Below are positions 54,030 to 62,373 of a stretch of 64,000 nt of DNA, piece after piece; the first letter of the stretch is position 1; each line of letters opens with the position of its first letter. A program made the position numbers and the translations under genes. Source of the DNA: Massilia sp. Root335 (GTDB lineage Bacteria > Pseudomonadota > Gammaproteobacteria > Burkholderiales > Burkholderiaceae_D); the NCBI RefSeq assembly GCF_001425685.1, contig NZ_LMCY01000044.1, positions 124,763 through 188,762 on the forward strand, in the 5' to 3' direction. The notes under the pieces were generated by a model that was not told the origin of the DNA, did not search any database, and was given only the letters and a program-made list of their open reading frames with translations.

Positions 54030-54820
54030 CCGCGGCGCGGGGCCGCCGGCTGCGCGTGTTCGTCACCGGCGCATCCAGCGGCATCGGCGCGGCCCTGGCA
54101 CGCGAGTATGCGGCGCGCGGCGCGGTCCTCGGCCTGCTCGGCCGCCGCGGCGATGCCCTGCGCGAGCTCGCCGCCACGCTGCCCTCATCCAGCGACCACC
54201 ACATCTACGCCGTCGACGTGACGGACCACGCGGCCCTGGCGGGCGCCGCATCCGACTTCATCGCGCGCGAAGGCGGCGCCGACATCGTGATCGCCGGCGC
54301 CGGCGTCTCGGCCGGCACGCTGACCGAGCGGCCGGGCGATCTGTCCCGGTTCGCCGAGATCTTCGCCATCAACGTCACGGCCACCGTCGCCACCTTCGCA
54401 CCGTTCATCGCGCCGATGAAGCAAGGCACGGGTACGCGCCGCCTCGTCGCGATCGGCAGCGTGGCGGGCATCCGCGGCATGAAAGGCGCGGGCGCCTATT
54501 GCGCGTCGAAGTCGGCCGTGCACACGTATGCGGAATCGCTCCGCCTCGAACTCCAACCCCACGGTATCCGGGTCGTGACCATCGCGCCCGGCTACGTCGA
54601 TACGCCGATGACCCGCCTGAACCGTTTTCCGATGCCCTTCCTGATGCCCGCCGACCGTTTCGCGGCCGCGGCCGCGCGCGCCATCGACGCGGGCCGCAGC
54701 TACCGCGTGATCCCCTGGCCGATGGGAATCGTGGCGAAACTCCTGCGCCTGCTGCCCAACGTCCTGTTCGACGCCCTGTTCGTGCATGCGCCGCAGAAGG
54801 CGGGCAAGGTGGCGCCATGA
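54026..54820 (+). CDS. SDR family oxidoreductase
   Basis: This is a 264-residue classical short-chain dehydrogenase. The cofactor motif is TGASSGIG (about residues 15-22), with NVTAT in place of the NNAG region. The catalytic Ser-Tyr-Lys set lies in AIGSVAG and GAYCASKSAVHTY. A hydrophobic C-terminal segment (VIPWPMGIVAKLLRLL) suggests membrane association. Substrate unknown; resemblance is closest to the YqjQ/DltE-type SDRs. Coupled by ATGA overlaps to dsbA upstream and birA downstream. Confidence 0.88.
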   Translation: MTAARGRRLRVFVTGASSGIGAALAREYAARGAVLGLLGRRGDALRELAATLPSSSDHHIYAVDVTDHAALAGAASDFIAREGGADIVIAGAGVSAGTLTERPGDLSRFAEIFAINVTATVATFAPFIAPMKQGTGTRRLVAIGSVAGIRGMKGAGAYCASKSAVHTYAESLRLELQPHGIRVVTIAPGYVDTPMTRLNRFPMPFLMPADRFAAAAARAIDAGRSYRVIPWPMGIVAKLLRLLPNVLFDALFVHAPQKAGKVAP

Positions 54821-55581
54821 ACGCCGAGCGCATCGTGCAACTGTCACGCGCCGGCGTCGCCGTCGAGGTGGTCGCGCAAACCGGATCGACGAACGCCGAC
54901 CTGCTGGCGCGCGCGCCGCAGCTGGCGGCGCCGGTGCTGCTGGTCGCGGAACACCAAACGGCCGGGCGCGGCCGCGCGGGCCGCAGCTGGCTGTCCGAGC
55001 CGGGGAACTCGCTGACGTTCTCGCTGGCCTGGCGCTTCGCCGACGGCCTGCGCGGCCTGGCCGGCCTGCCGCTCGCGATCGGGGTCGCGCTGGCGGAAAC
55101 GCTGGGCCGCCTCGGCCAGCCGGTGCAGCTGAAATGGCCGAACGACGTGCTCAAGGATGGCGACAAGCTGGCCGGCATCCTCGTCGAGACCCAGGCGCTG
55201 CCGGACGGCGCGGCCTGGACCATCGTCGGCATCGGCTTGAACCTCGTGATGCCGGACGCACTCGAAGAAAAGATCGGACGCAGCGTCGCCGCGATGCCGT
55301 GGCTCGCGCGCATGGACCGCGACGCACTGCTGGCCGCGCTGCTCGACGGCCTGGCCGACGCGCTGTCCCTGTTTGCGCGCCAGGGCTTTGCCGCGTTCGC
55401 CGCGCGCTGGAATGTGCTGCACGCGTGGCAGGGGCGGCCGGTCGTCCTGCTCGACCGGGGCGAGATCCAGCACGAGGGCCTTGCCGCCGGCGTGGACGAC
55501 ACGGGCCGCCTGCTGCTCGACACGGCGGGCGGGCGCATCGCGATCGTCGCGGGCGACGTGTCGCTGCGCACCAGGGATTGA
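54817..55581 (+). CDS. birA: Biotin--[acetyl-CoA-carboxylase] ligase
   Basis: BirA attaches biotin to the BCCP subunit of acetyl-CoA carboxylase. The 254-residue protein has the biotin-binding motifs TGSTNADLL, EHQTAGRGRAGRSW and LKWPNDVL and the C-terminal SH3-like domain. It lacks the N-terminal winged helix of E. coli BirA, so it is a monofunctional ligase and not a repressor. Its ATG overlaps the SDR stop (ATGA). The birA-coaX adjacency is a widespread pairing, often seen as a fused or neighbouring pair. Confidence 0.95.
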   Translation: MNAERIVQLSRAGVAVEVVAQTGSTNADLLARAPQLAAPVLLVAEHQTAGRGRAGRSWLSEPGNSLTFSLAWRFADGLRGLAGLPLAIGVALAETLGRLGQPVQLKWPNDVLKDGDKLAGILVETQALPDGAAWTIVGIGLNLVMPDALEEKIGRSVAAMPWLARMDRDALLAALLDGLADALSLFARQGFAAFAARWNVLHAWQGRPVVLLDRGEIQHEGLAAGVDDTGRLLLDTAGGRIAIVAGDVSLRTRD

Positions 55582-55597
55582 TCTTCGGGAGACCACC

Positions 55598-56368
55598 ATG
55601 CTGCTGCTCGTCGACGCGGGAAACACGAGAATCAAATGGGCCATCGCGGCGCTCGATGCGCTGCCTGGCGACTGGACCGCGCACGGCGCCGTGCCGCACG
55701 CGGAACTCGACCGCCTGCAGGCCGCCTGGGCCGGCCACGGGCTCACGCGCGCCGTCGTCTCGAACGTGGCGGGCCACGCGATGCAGGCGCAGCTGACGGC
55801 GCTCCTCGCCCCGCTGCTGCCGGCCGCGCCGGACTGGTTCACGTCGCGCGCCGAATTGAACGGCCTGCGCAACCGCTACCGCAATCCGGCGCAACTGGGC
55901 AGCGATCGCTTCGCCGCCGCGCTCGGCGCACGTTGCCTCGCCCCCGGCCAGGCCCTCGTCGTGGCCACGTGCGGCACCGCGACGACGGTCGACGCCGTGA
56001 CTGCCGCCGGCGACTTCGTCGGTGGGATGATCCTGCCGGGCCTGGGCCTGATGCTGGGCGCGCTGGCGCGCGGCACGGCCCAGTTGCCGCAGGTGGCGCC
56101 CGGTGCCGGCGCGTATGCCGCGCCCCCGACGTTCGCCGACCACACGAGCGACGCCATCCTGTCCGGCTGCCTGGCCGCGCAGGCGGGCGCGATCGAACGC
56201 GCCTGCGCCGCCCTGCCGGCCGATCTGTGCATCGTCTCCGGCGGCGCGGCGGCCAGCGTGGCCCCGCTGCTGTCCGTTCCCCACTGGATGCTGGATAATA
56301 TCGTGCTGGTGGGCCTGCATGCGGCCGCACCGCTGCTCGCTTCCGACCCCGACCCCGCATCTGCTTGA
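55598..56368 (+). CDS. coaX: Type III pantothenate kinase
   Basis: CoaX catalyses the first step of coenzyme A synthesis and, unlike CoaA, is not inhibited by acetyl-CoA. The 256-residue product has the ASKHA-fold phosphate motifs LLVDAGNTRIKW and CGTATTVDAV, the pantothenate-binding LGSDRFAAALGA and GGMILPGLGLML. The ATG at 55598 has CGGGAGACC upstream; an open frame extending back to 55373 is in the birA region and is not used. It follows birA by 16 bases. Confidence 0.95.
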   Translation: MLLLVDAGNTRIKWAIAALDALPGDWTAHGAVPHAELDRLQAAWAGHGLTRAVVSNVAGHAMQAQLTALLAPLLPAAPDWFTSRAELNGLRNRYRNPAQLGSDRFAAALGARCLAPGQALVVATCGTATTVDAVTAAGDFVGGMILPGLGLMLGALARGTAQLPQVAPGAGAYAAPPTFADHTSDAILSGCLAAQAGAIERACAALPADLCIVSGGAAASVAPLLSVPHWMLDNIVLVGLHAAAPLLASDPDPASA

Positions 56369-56378
56369 GGACACGCTC

Positions 56379-57170
56379 GTGCTACGACTCGCCTTCTGGT
56401 CCCTGCTGTTCCTGAACGCCGCCCTGTTCGCGTATGCCCAGGGCCTGTTCGGCACCGGCAAGAGCAATGAACACGAACCGGCGCGCCTCAAGCGCCAGTT
56501 CAACACGGCCAAGATGACGCTGCTGACGCGCGAACAGGCCGAAGCCGCCGCGAAGGCCGCCGCGCCGCCGCCGGGTGGCGACGAGGCCGATGGCGCGGCA
56601 GCGGCAAGCGCGGCGACGAGCGCGCCTGCAGCCGCCGCAACCGCCGCGAAAGCGCCAGCCACCACGCCCGCTGCTGCGGCCGCTGCCGCGGCCGCCCCCG
56701 CGCCCGCCTTCGCCTGCACGGAAATCGGCCCGCTCGACGCGGGCGACGCGCGCCGTTTCGACGCGCGCCTGGCCGCGCTCGACCTCGGCGACCGCCAGTC
56801 GCGCCAGGCCGTCCAGGCCCAGGACGTGACCAGCTGGCTCGTGCACATCCCGTCCCAGGGCAGCAAGGAAGCGGCCGACAAGAAGGCCGCGGAGCTGCGC
56901 AACCTGGGCGTGACCAATTTCTACATCATGCAGGCCGATTCCCCGCTCAAGTACGCGATCTCGCTCGGCGTGTTCAAGACCGAAAGCAGCGCCCAGGCCA
57001 TGCTCGCCCAACTGGGCAAACAGGGCGTGCACACGGCGCGCATCGCCCCGCGCGGACCGCAGACCACGCACTACGTCTATCGCGTGCGCAGCCTCGACGC
57101 CGCGACCCGCAAGCGCATCGAAGGCTACGCGGAACGCTACGACGGCGCCGACGTCAAGAGTTGCAACTGA
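56379..57170 (+). CDS. SPOR domain protein, second copy
   Basis: This 263-residue membrane protein starts with GTG at 56379, supported by a GAGG site and a membrane helix at residues 4-20. An Ala-rich low-complexity linker (about 60-110) follows, then a C-terminal SPOR-type domain (about 150-225; WLVHIPSQGSKEAADKKAAELRNLG, YAISLGVFKTESSAQAMLAQL). It probably binds septal peptidoglycan. It is not a close paralogue of the SPOR protein at 52644. It lies 10 bases after coaX, the usual place in betaproteobacteria, and ends the argS-to-SPOR run. Confidence 0.85.
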   Translation: MLRLAFWSLLFLNAALFAYAQGLFGTGKSNEHEPARLKRQFNTAKMTLLTREQAEAAAKAAAPPPGGDEADGAAAASAATSAPAAAATAAKAPATTPAAAAAAAAAPAPAFACTEIGPLDAGDARRFDARLAALDLGDRQSRQAVQAQDVTSWLVHIPSQGSKEAADKKAAELRNLGVTNFYIMQADSPLKYAISLGVFKTESSAQAMLAQLGKQGVHTARIAPRGPQTTHYVYRVRSLDAATRKRIEGYAERYDGADVKSCN

Positions 57171-57196
57171 GCCGGCGTCGCGCCAGCAAGCGTTGA

Positions 57197-57308
57197 TCGT
57201 TCGCCTCGGACCTGGGCGCCTTTCCCGAAAAGCAGATCGATACCCTGATCCCGCTGGTCAAGGACATCATGGCGCGCCACCACATCGATTTCAGCGCGGA
57301 CGTCAGGC
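57197..57308 (+). pseudogene. Fragment resembling an AmpD-type amidase
   Basis: A plus-strand frame opening after a TGA at 57194 reads SDLGAFPEKQIDTLIPLV then KDIMARHHID. This resembles the helix before the zinc-ligand GHSDIAP motif of N-acetylmuramoyl-L-alanine amidases. The zinc motif, start codon and the rest of the enzyme are missing, and the frame runs into the convergent LysR gene. The match is from memory over about 30 residues only. Confidence 0.4.
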
Positions 57309-58241
57309 GTTGCGATCGGGCGCGTCCTGATCGCGCGCCGCCTCCCGGTGCAGCCAGTCGCGAAATGCGACGAGCCGCGGCAGCGCCGCGCAATCGGGCC
57401 GGAACACCACGTAGTAGGCCAGCGGTGAGGCGAACGTAATCTCGGGGAACAGGCGGATCAGCCGTCCGGACAGGAGATCGTCACGCGCCATCACGCTGCG
57501 CGCGAGCGCGATGCCATGCCCCTCGAGCGCAGCTTGCAGGACGGCGGCGGAGTTGTTGATTTTCATGCCGCGCGCCGTGGCCACGCCCGTTACCCCGGCC
57601 GTGCGCAACCACGCATCCCAGGTCGGAAATTCGGCATGTCCATCCATCGATAAATCGTGGATGAGCGTCTCGTGCATCAGGTCCGCCGGCTGCGGCGCAC
57701 GTCGCTTCCGGCGCAGCAGTGCCGGCGCGCAGACCGGATAGATTTCCTCGTCCATCAGCTTGTCCGCGTGCACGCCCGCCCACCTGCCCAGGCCATAACG
57801 GACACCGATGTCGATGCGCTGCGCGACGAAGTCGACGGGCTTGAGACTGGTCTCCAGCCGCACGTCCGTGTCGGGCCACGCGGCCTGGAACCGGTCGATG
57901 CGCGGCAGCAGCCATTTGGCCGCGAATGCGGGGCTGACCGTCACGGTGAGCACGCCGTGGGTCGATCCTTCCTTGAGCCGTTCCAGCCCGAGGGCAAGCC
58001 GGTCGAACCCGGCCCGGATGTCCGGCAGCGCCCGTTCGGCCGCCTCGGTCGTCACGAGGCGGGCACGTCCGCTGGCCGTGCGATGAAACAGGGGCATGCC
58101 GAGCCAGTCCTCCAGCATGCGGACGAGTTGCCCGACGGCGGCCGGCGTGACGTTGAGTTCGGCCGCCGCGGCCGAAAAGCTCTGGTGACGCGCGCTCGCT
58201 TCGAAGGCACGCAAGGCGTTGAGATGGACGGGCGCTTTCAT
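57303..58241 (-). CDS. LysR-type regulator, GcvA-like
   Basis: This is a 312-residue LysR-type transcriptional regulator. The N-terminal winged helix is LNALRAFEASARHQSFSAAA onwards (about residues 8-66, VTPAAVGQLVRMLE as recognition helix), followed by a periplasmic-binding-protein-like effector domain (about 90-300). The RIDIGVRYGLGRW segment is typical of the GcvA group. It is divergent from the SDR gene at 58379, the usual position of a LysR regulator relative to its target operon. The effector is unknown. A possible operator lies at 58247-58277. Confidence 0.92.
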   Translation of the reverse strand: MKAPVHLNALRAFEASARHQSFSAAAAELNVTPAAVGQLVRMLEDWLGMPLFHRTASGRARLVTTEAAERALPDIRAGFDRLALGLERLKEGSTHGVLTVTVSPAFAAKWLLPRIDRFQAAWPDTDVRLETSLKPVDFVAQRIDIGVRYGLGRWAGVHADKLMDEEIYPVCAPALLRRKRRAPQPADLMHETLIHDLSMDGHAEFPTWDAWLRTAGVTGVATARGMKINNSAAVLQAALEGHGIALARSVMARDDLLSGRLIRLFPEITFASPLAYYVVFRPDCAALPRLVAFRDWLHREAARDQDAPDRNA

Positions 58242-58246
58242 GGCAC

Positions 58247-58277
58247 TAAACTTTTTCTATCAGTGCCGCACAGTTTA
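58247..58277. promoter_or_regulatory. Candidate LysR operator
   Basis: The dyad TAAACT-N19-AGTTTA (58247-58252, 58272-58277) lies just ahead of the LysR gene in the 137-base divergent region. LysR-type regulators bind such interrupted dyads (T-N11-A core), but chance is not excluded. The remainder of the region, up to 58378, is AT-richer than average and should hold both promoters. Confidence 0.35.
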
Positions 58278-58378
58278 TCTCATTTGTCGATGAGCTCTTT
58301 CAGACGCACACTCCTTTCCGTCGCAAAGCAAATCTTCTCCGAGCAGCGAGCTCGGCAAACACTGGAAAGGTAAATACC

Positions 58379-59152
58379 ATGAGCACTCAATTCAAAGGCA
58401 GGAAACTGCTGGTCGTCGGCGGCACCAGCGGGATGGGGTTCGCGGCGGCCCGGACGGTCGTCGCGGAGGGCGGCAGCGTCGTCATCGTCGGCAATCGGCC
58501 GGACAAGACCGAGGACGCGCGCCGGGAACTTGCCGCGCTGGGCCAGGTGACGGCACTCACCGCCGACCTGGCGCGCGAAGACGGTCTCGCGCAACTGCTC
58601 GCAACGATCGATGCGCACCACGCGGACATCGACCTGCTGGTCAATGCCGCCGGCGTGTTTTTCCCGAAACCGTTCCTGGCGCACGAGGAGGCGGATTACG
58701 ACCAGTACATGAAGCTGAACAAGGCCCTCTTCTTCATCACGCAGAAGGTCGCGGCCAACCTGGTCGCCGGCGAGCGGCCGGGCGCGATCGTCAACATCGG
58801 CTCGATGTGGGCCAAACAGGCGATCGCGGCGACGCCGTCGTCCGCCTATTCCATGGCCAAGGCCGGCCTGCATGCGCTGACCCAGCACCTGGCGATGGAA
58901 CTCGCGCCGAGCCGCATCCGCGTCAACGCCGTGTCGCCGGCGGTCGTGCAGACCCCGATCTATGAAGGCTTCATCCCGAAAGCCGACGTGCACAGCACGC
59001 TCCAGGGATTCAACGGCTTCCACCCGATCGGCCGCGTCGGTACGCCGCAGGACGTTGCCGAGGTCATCGCCTTCCTGCTGTCGGACAAGGCGGACTGGGT
59101 GACGGGCGCGATCTGGGACGTCGACGGCGGCGTCATGGCCGGCCGCAACTAA
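58379..59152 (+). CDS. SDR family oxidoreductase (first gene of redox cluster)
   Basis: This is a 257-residue classical SDR. The cofactor motif is VGGTSGMGFAAA (from residue 13). NAAG occurs in NAAGVFFPKPF, and the catalytic triad lies in NIGSMWAK plus the Tyr-Lys pair of SAYSMAKAGL. The C-terminal TGAIWDVDGGVMAG is typical of NAD(P)H-dependent 3-oxoacyl- or polyol-type SDRs. The substrate is not predictable. It is the first gene of a five-gene plus-strand cluster (58379-62361) facing a divergent LysR regulator. The next gene begins 26 bases on. Confidence 0.92.
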   Translation: MSTQFKGRKLLVVGGTSGMGFAAARTVVAEGGSVVIVGNRPDKTEDARRELAALGQVTALTADLAREDGLAQLLATIDAHHADIDLLVNAAGVFFPKPFLAHEEADYDQYMKLNKALFFITQKVAANLVAGERPGAIVNIGSMWAKQAIAATPSSAYSMAKAGLHALTQHLAMELAPSRIRVNAVSPAVVQTPIYEGFIPKADVHSTLQGFNGFHPIGRVGTPQDVAEVIAFLLSDKADWVTGAIWDVDGGVMAGRN

Positions 59153-59178
59153 ATCGCTATCACACGGGAGTCCGAATC

Positions 59179-59523
59179 ATGATGCACGACTGGAATACCT
59201 ACCGAAACGCCCTGCTGGAACGCGTGGGCGACTATGCCAGACAAAGCCCGGACGTCGTACGCGGCCTGATGGCCATCGACGGCGCCGCCGCCAGGACCGG
59301 CCACCTGGCGCCCAGGATACATGAACTGATCGCCCTGGCTGTCGCCGTCACGACGCGCTGCGACGGGTGCATTGCCGTGCACACCCAGAAGGCCGTCGAA
59401 CACGGCGCCACCCTGGAAGAAATTTCGGAAGCGCTGGGCGTCGCGATCGCGCTGAACGCGGGCGCCGCACTGACCTACTCGGCGCGCGTGCTCGAAGCGC
59501 ACGCCCAGCTGTCCGGCAAGTGA
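59179..59523 (+). CDS. Carboxymuconolactone decarboxylase / AhpD-like protein
   Basis: This 114-residue CMD-family protein has the redox form of the motif: C61-DG-C64 and H68 in TTRCDGCIAVHTQKA. That is the AhpD signature, so thiol-based peroxidase or disulfide reductase activity is more likely than decarboxylation. A GGGAG site eight bases ahead supports ATG at 59179; the adjacent ATG at 59182 is possible. It lies 26 bases after the SDR and five bases before the bicupin gene, clearly in the same transcript. Confidence 0.9.
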   Translation: MMHDWNTYRNALLERVGDYARQSPDVVRGLMAIDGAAARTGHLAPRIHELIALAVAVTTRCDGCIAVHTQKAVEHGATLEEISEALGVAIALNAGAALTYSARVLEAHAQLSGK

Positions 59524-59528
59524 CGCAC

Positions 59529-60212
59529 ATGCGCGTCAATGCAGACTTCTCGCGCCCCGCGGCGGTCGCGCCCGGCGAGTATCGCTGGGTCCGTTCCCCG
59601 CAAGGCGGCGTCGAACGCGTGATGCTGGACCGCCTGGGCGGCGAAGCAGCCCGGGCCACCAGCATCGTGCGTTATGCGCCGGGCGCCTGTTTTCCTCGCC
59701 ACCGGCACCCCGGCGGCGAGGAGATCCTGGTGTTGTCCGGCGCATTCTGCGAGGACGGCGAGCGTTATCCGGCTGGCTGGTATCTGCGCAATCCGCCCGG
59801 TTCCGCGCACCGGCCTTCCAGTCCCGAGGGCGCCGTCATCTTCGTCAAGCTCTGCCAGATGGAGCCCGCGGAGACCGCACCGGTCCGCATCGACGTCAAC
59901 AACCCGTCGTCATGGCGGCACGGCGCGGACGGCGATACATGCCCGTTGTTCTCCAGCGCGACCGAAGTGGTGTGCGTGCACCGGCTGGCGGCCGGACAAC
60001 GCCTGCCGGCGCGCTTCGACGACGGCGCCGAAGTCTTCGTGATCGCCGGCGCGGCGCGCGTGGCGGACGCGGCGTACGAATGCGGCAGCTGGCTCCGGCT
60101 GCCACCCGGCGACCGTCCGGCCATCGCGGCCGGCCCGGACGGCGCAACGCTGTATGTCAAGACCGGCCATCTGCGCGGCATGGCGGAAAAGGAACACGTA
60201 TGCGAACGGTAA
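59529..60212 (+). CDS. Bicupin protein, ChrR-type cupin domains
   Basis: This 227-residue protein consists of two tandem cupin domains. The first carries metal ligands in FPRHRHPGGEEILVLSG (HxH plus Glu) and is similar to the ChrR cupin domain of anti-sigma factor ChrR. The second (about 130-215, DDGAEVFVIAGAARV) has lost the histidines. No N-terminal zinc anti-sigma domain is present, so it is more likely an enzyme or small-molecule sensor than an anti-sigma factor. It overlaps the amine oxidase gene by 13 bases. ChrR-type cupins often accompany oxidative-stress genes. Confidence 0.85.
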   Translation: MRVNADFSRPAAVAPGEYRWVRSPQGGVERVMLDRLGGEAARATSIVRYAPGACFPRHRHPGGEEILVLSGAFCEDGERYPAGWYLRNPPGSAHRPSSPEGAVIFVKLCQMEPAETAPVRIDVNNPSSWRHGADGDTCPLFSSATEVVCVHRLAAGQRLPARFDDGAEVFVIAGAARVADAAYECGSWLRLPPGDRPAIAAGPDGATLYVKTGHLRGMAEKEHVCER

Positions 60213-61324
60213 AGGTGGCGATCGTCGGCGGCGGCCTGAGCGGCTTGTACGCGGCCGCCCTGCTCGCGCAACACGGCATGACCGATTACGTGGTCATCGA
60301 CGCGCGCGACGTCGTCGGTGGCCGCATCGTGTCGACGCCTGGCGCCGCCGGCCCGGTCGACCGTTTCGACCTGGGCCCCGCCTGGTTCTGGCCGGGCTGC
60401 CAGAGCCAGCTGGATCGCCTGGTGAGCGACCTCGGCCTCGTGCGCTTCCGGCAACACGAGGCCGGCGACATGCTGGTCGAACGCACGCACAACGAAGCGC
60501 CCCTGCGCACGCGCGGCCATGCCAGTTCGCCGGCGTCGATGCGCCTGGCCGGCGGGATGGGCGCGCTCGTCGACGCGCTGCGGCGACGCGTGGACGAGAC
60601 GCGCATCGTCACCGGTCAGGCGGTGCGGCGCATGCGTCGTGCCGGGCCCGGCGTGGAGATCGACAGCGAAGACGCGACGGGTCATGCGACGACCTGGCGC
60701 GCCGGCCATGTGCTGCTGGCGGTGCCGCCGCGCCTGGCGGAAAGCGGCATCGATTTTGCGCCGGCCCTGCCGTCATCGCTCGCCCGGCAGTGGCGTGCGA
60801 CGGACACCTGGATGGCGCCGCACGCGAAATACGTCGCCGTGTACGCGGCGCCGTTCTGGCGCGACCTGGGGTTGTCCGGCGCGGCCCGCAGCATGGCCGG
60901 TCCGCTGGGCGACATCCACGACGCGTCCATGCCTGGCGGCAGCGCCGCGCTGTTCGGCTTTTTCGGTGTGCCGGCCGCCGTGCGCAAGCGTGTGCCGGAC
61001 GACGTCTTGCGGGCGCACTGCCGCGCGCAGCTCGGCCGCCTGTTCGGACCGCAAGCGGCCGCGCCCACGGCCGAGTTCCTGAAGGACTGGGCATCCGATC
61101 CGTACACGTCGACCGCCATGGATGCGCATGCCACCGGCGGGCACGCGGGGGCGCCTGACGCCACGGCCCCGGCCGGCCCCTGGGAAGGACGCCTGACCGG
61201 GATCGCCAGCGAGTGGTCGTCCCGGTTTCCGGGCTATCTGGCCGGTGCCGTCGATGCCGCGAGCGTGGGCGTGCGCGCATTGCTCGATCCTTTGACCAAC
61301 GACACCCTTCATTATTTGGAATAA
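60200..61324 (+). CDS. FAD-dependent amine oxidase family protein
   Basis: This 374-residue flavoprotein resembles flavin monoamine oxidases and related desaturases. The Rossmann motif GGGLSG is at residues 10-15. The second FAD segment VVGGRIVSTPG and LAGGMGALVDAL follow, and a C-terminal FAD-binding end reads WSSRFPGYLAGAVDA. It is shorter than typical MAO-type enzymes (about 450), mostly in the substrate domain. The ATG at 60200 has AAAGGAA upstream and overlaps the bicupin by 13 bases. The substrate (amine, amino acid or polyene) cannot be read from sequence. Confidence 0.9.
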   Translation: MRTVKVAIVGGGLSGLYAAALLAQHGMTDYVVIDARDVVGGRIVSTPGAAGPVDRFDLGPAWFWPGCQSQLDRLVSDLGLVRFRQHEAGDMLVERTHNEAPLRTRGHASSPASMRLAGGMGALVDALRRRVDETRIVTGQAVRRMRRAGPGVEIDSEDATGHATTWRAGHVLLAVPPRLAESGIDFAPALPSSLARQWRATDTWMAPHAKYVAVYAAPFWRDLGLSGAARSMAGPLGDIHDASMPGGSAALFGFFGVPAAVRKRVPDDVLRAHCRAQLGRLFGPQAAAPTAEFLKDWASDPYTSTAMDAHATGGHAGAPDATAPAGPWEGRLTGIASEWSSRFPGYLAGAVDAASVGVRALLDPLTNDTLHYLE

Positions 61325-61329
61325 CGATC

Positions 61330-62361
61330 ATGAACTCCACCTATCGCGCCATGCAAGTCACCCGCCCAGGCATCCTGGAACTCGTGGAGCGGCCGATACC
61401 GTCACCCGGCGTCGGCGAAGTCCTCATCCGGATCGAAGCCTGCGGCATGTGCGGTGCGGACGTCGCCGACATCGAAGGCGCCGATCCGGCCCTGCAGCCG
61501 CCGCGCGTACCGGGCCACGAAGTCGTCGGGCGTATCGCCGCCCTGGGCGCGCACGCGCCATCGATCTGGAAAAGGGGCCAGCGTGTCGGCGTCGGCCGGC
61601 TTGGCGGTCACTGCAACGAGTGCGCCCCGTGCCGCCAGGGCCGGTTCACGCTGTGCCAGAACCAGCCTTTCGTCGGCGCGACGCGTGACGGCGGCTACGC
61701 GGAAATGATGGTGGCGCGGGCAACCGCGCTGGTCGCCATTCCGGACGAGCTCGACGCCGAAGACGCGGCGCCCATCCTGTGCGCAGGCATCGCCACATTC
61801 AACGCGTTGAAGAAGAGCGGCGCGCAAGCCGGCGACACCGTCGCCATCCTCGGCATCGGCGGCCTCGGGCATATGGCGGTGCAGTACGCGCGCCATATGG
61901 GTTTCCGGGTGATCGCGGTCGGGCGCGGCAGCGACATCGCCGCCGATGCGTTGGCCCTGGGCGCCCACCGCTACATCGACACCGATGTGGAGGACGCCGC
62001 CGCGCGGCTGCGAGAGATGGGCGGTGCGCAGGCGATCGTCGCCGCCATCGGCGATCCCGCCACCGTTGCCGCGCTGGCCGGCGGCCTGGCGCCGCGTGGA
62101 CGGCTGGTGTTGCTCGGTGCCGGCAAGGATCCGTTGCCGGTCTCATCCGGCCAGCTGGTGGTCGGTGAGCGTGAGATCGTCGGATCGTTGACGGGCACGC
62201 CCTACGAAAACGAAAAGACCCTCGCGTTCAGCGTGCTGGCCGGCATTCGTCCGATGATCGAGGTGATGCCGTTCGAGCGGGCCAACGAAGCCTACCAAAA
62301 GATGCGGTCCGGCGCCGCCAGGTTCCGCATGGTCCTGACCATGGCGGGCGCGGGCCGGTGA
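61330..62361 (+). CDS. Zinc-dependent alcohol dehydrogenase
   Basis: This is a 343-residue medium-chain dehydrogenase. Catalytic zinc ligands are C38 (EACGMCG), H63 and E64 (PGHEVVG). The structural zinc is held by C95, C98, C101 and C109 (HCNECAPCRQG). The NAD(P) motif is GIGGLGHMAVQY. All are intact, so it should be an active AdhP-type enzyme oxidising an alcohol or reducing an aldehyde. It lies five bases after the amine oxidase, whose product could be an aldehyde, which fits a consecutive pathway. It is convergent with lpxD (12 bases). Confidence 0.93.
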   Translation: MNSTYRAMQVTRPGILELVERPIPSPGVGEVLIRIEACGMCGADVADIEGADPALQPPRVPGHEVVGRIAALGAHAPSIWKRGQRVGVGRLGGHCNECAPCRQGRFTLCQNQPFVGATRDGGYAEMMVARATALVAIPDELDAEDAAPILCAGIATFNALKKSGAQAGDTVAILGIGGLGHMAVQYARHMGFRVIAVGRGSDIAADALALGAHRYIDTDVEDAAARLREMGGAQAIVAAIGDPATVAALAGGLAPRGRLVLLGAGKDPLPVSSGQLVVGEREIVGSLTGTPYENEKTLAFSVLAGIRPMIEVMPFERANEAYQKMRSGAARFRMVLTMAGAGR

Positions 62362-62373
62362 CCGTGCGGGCGC

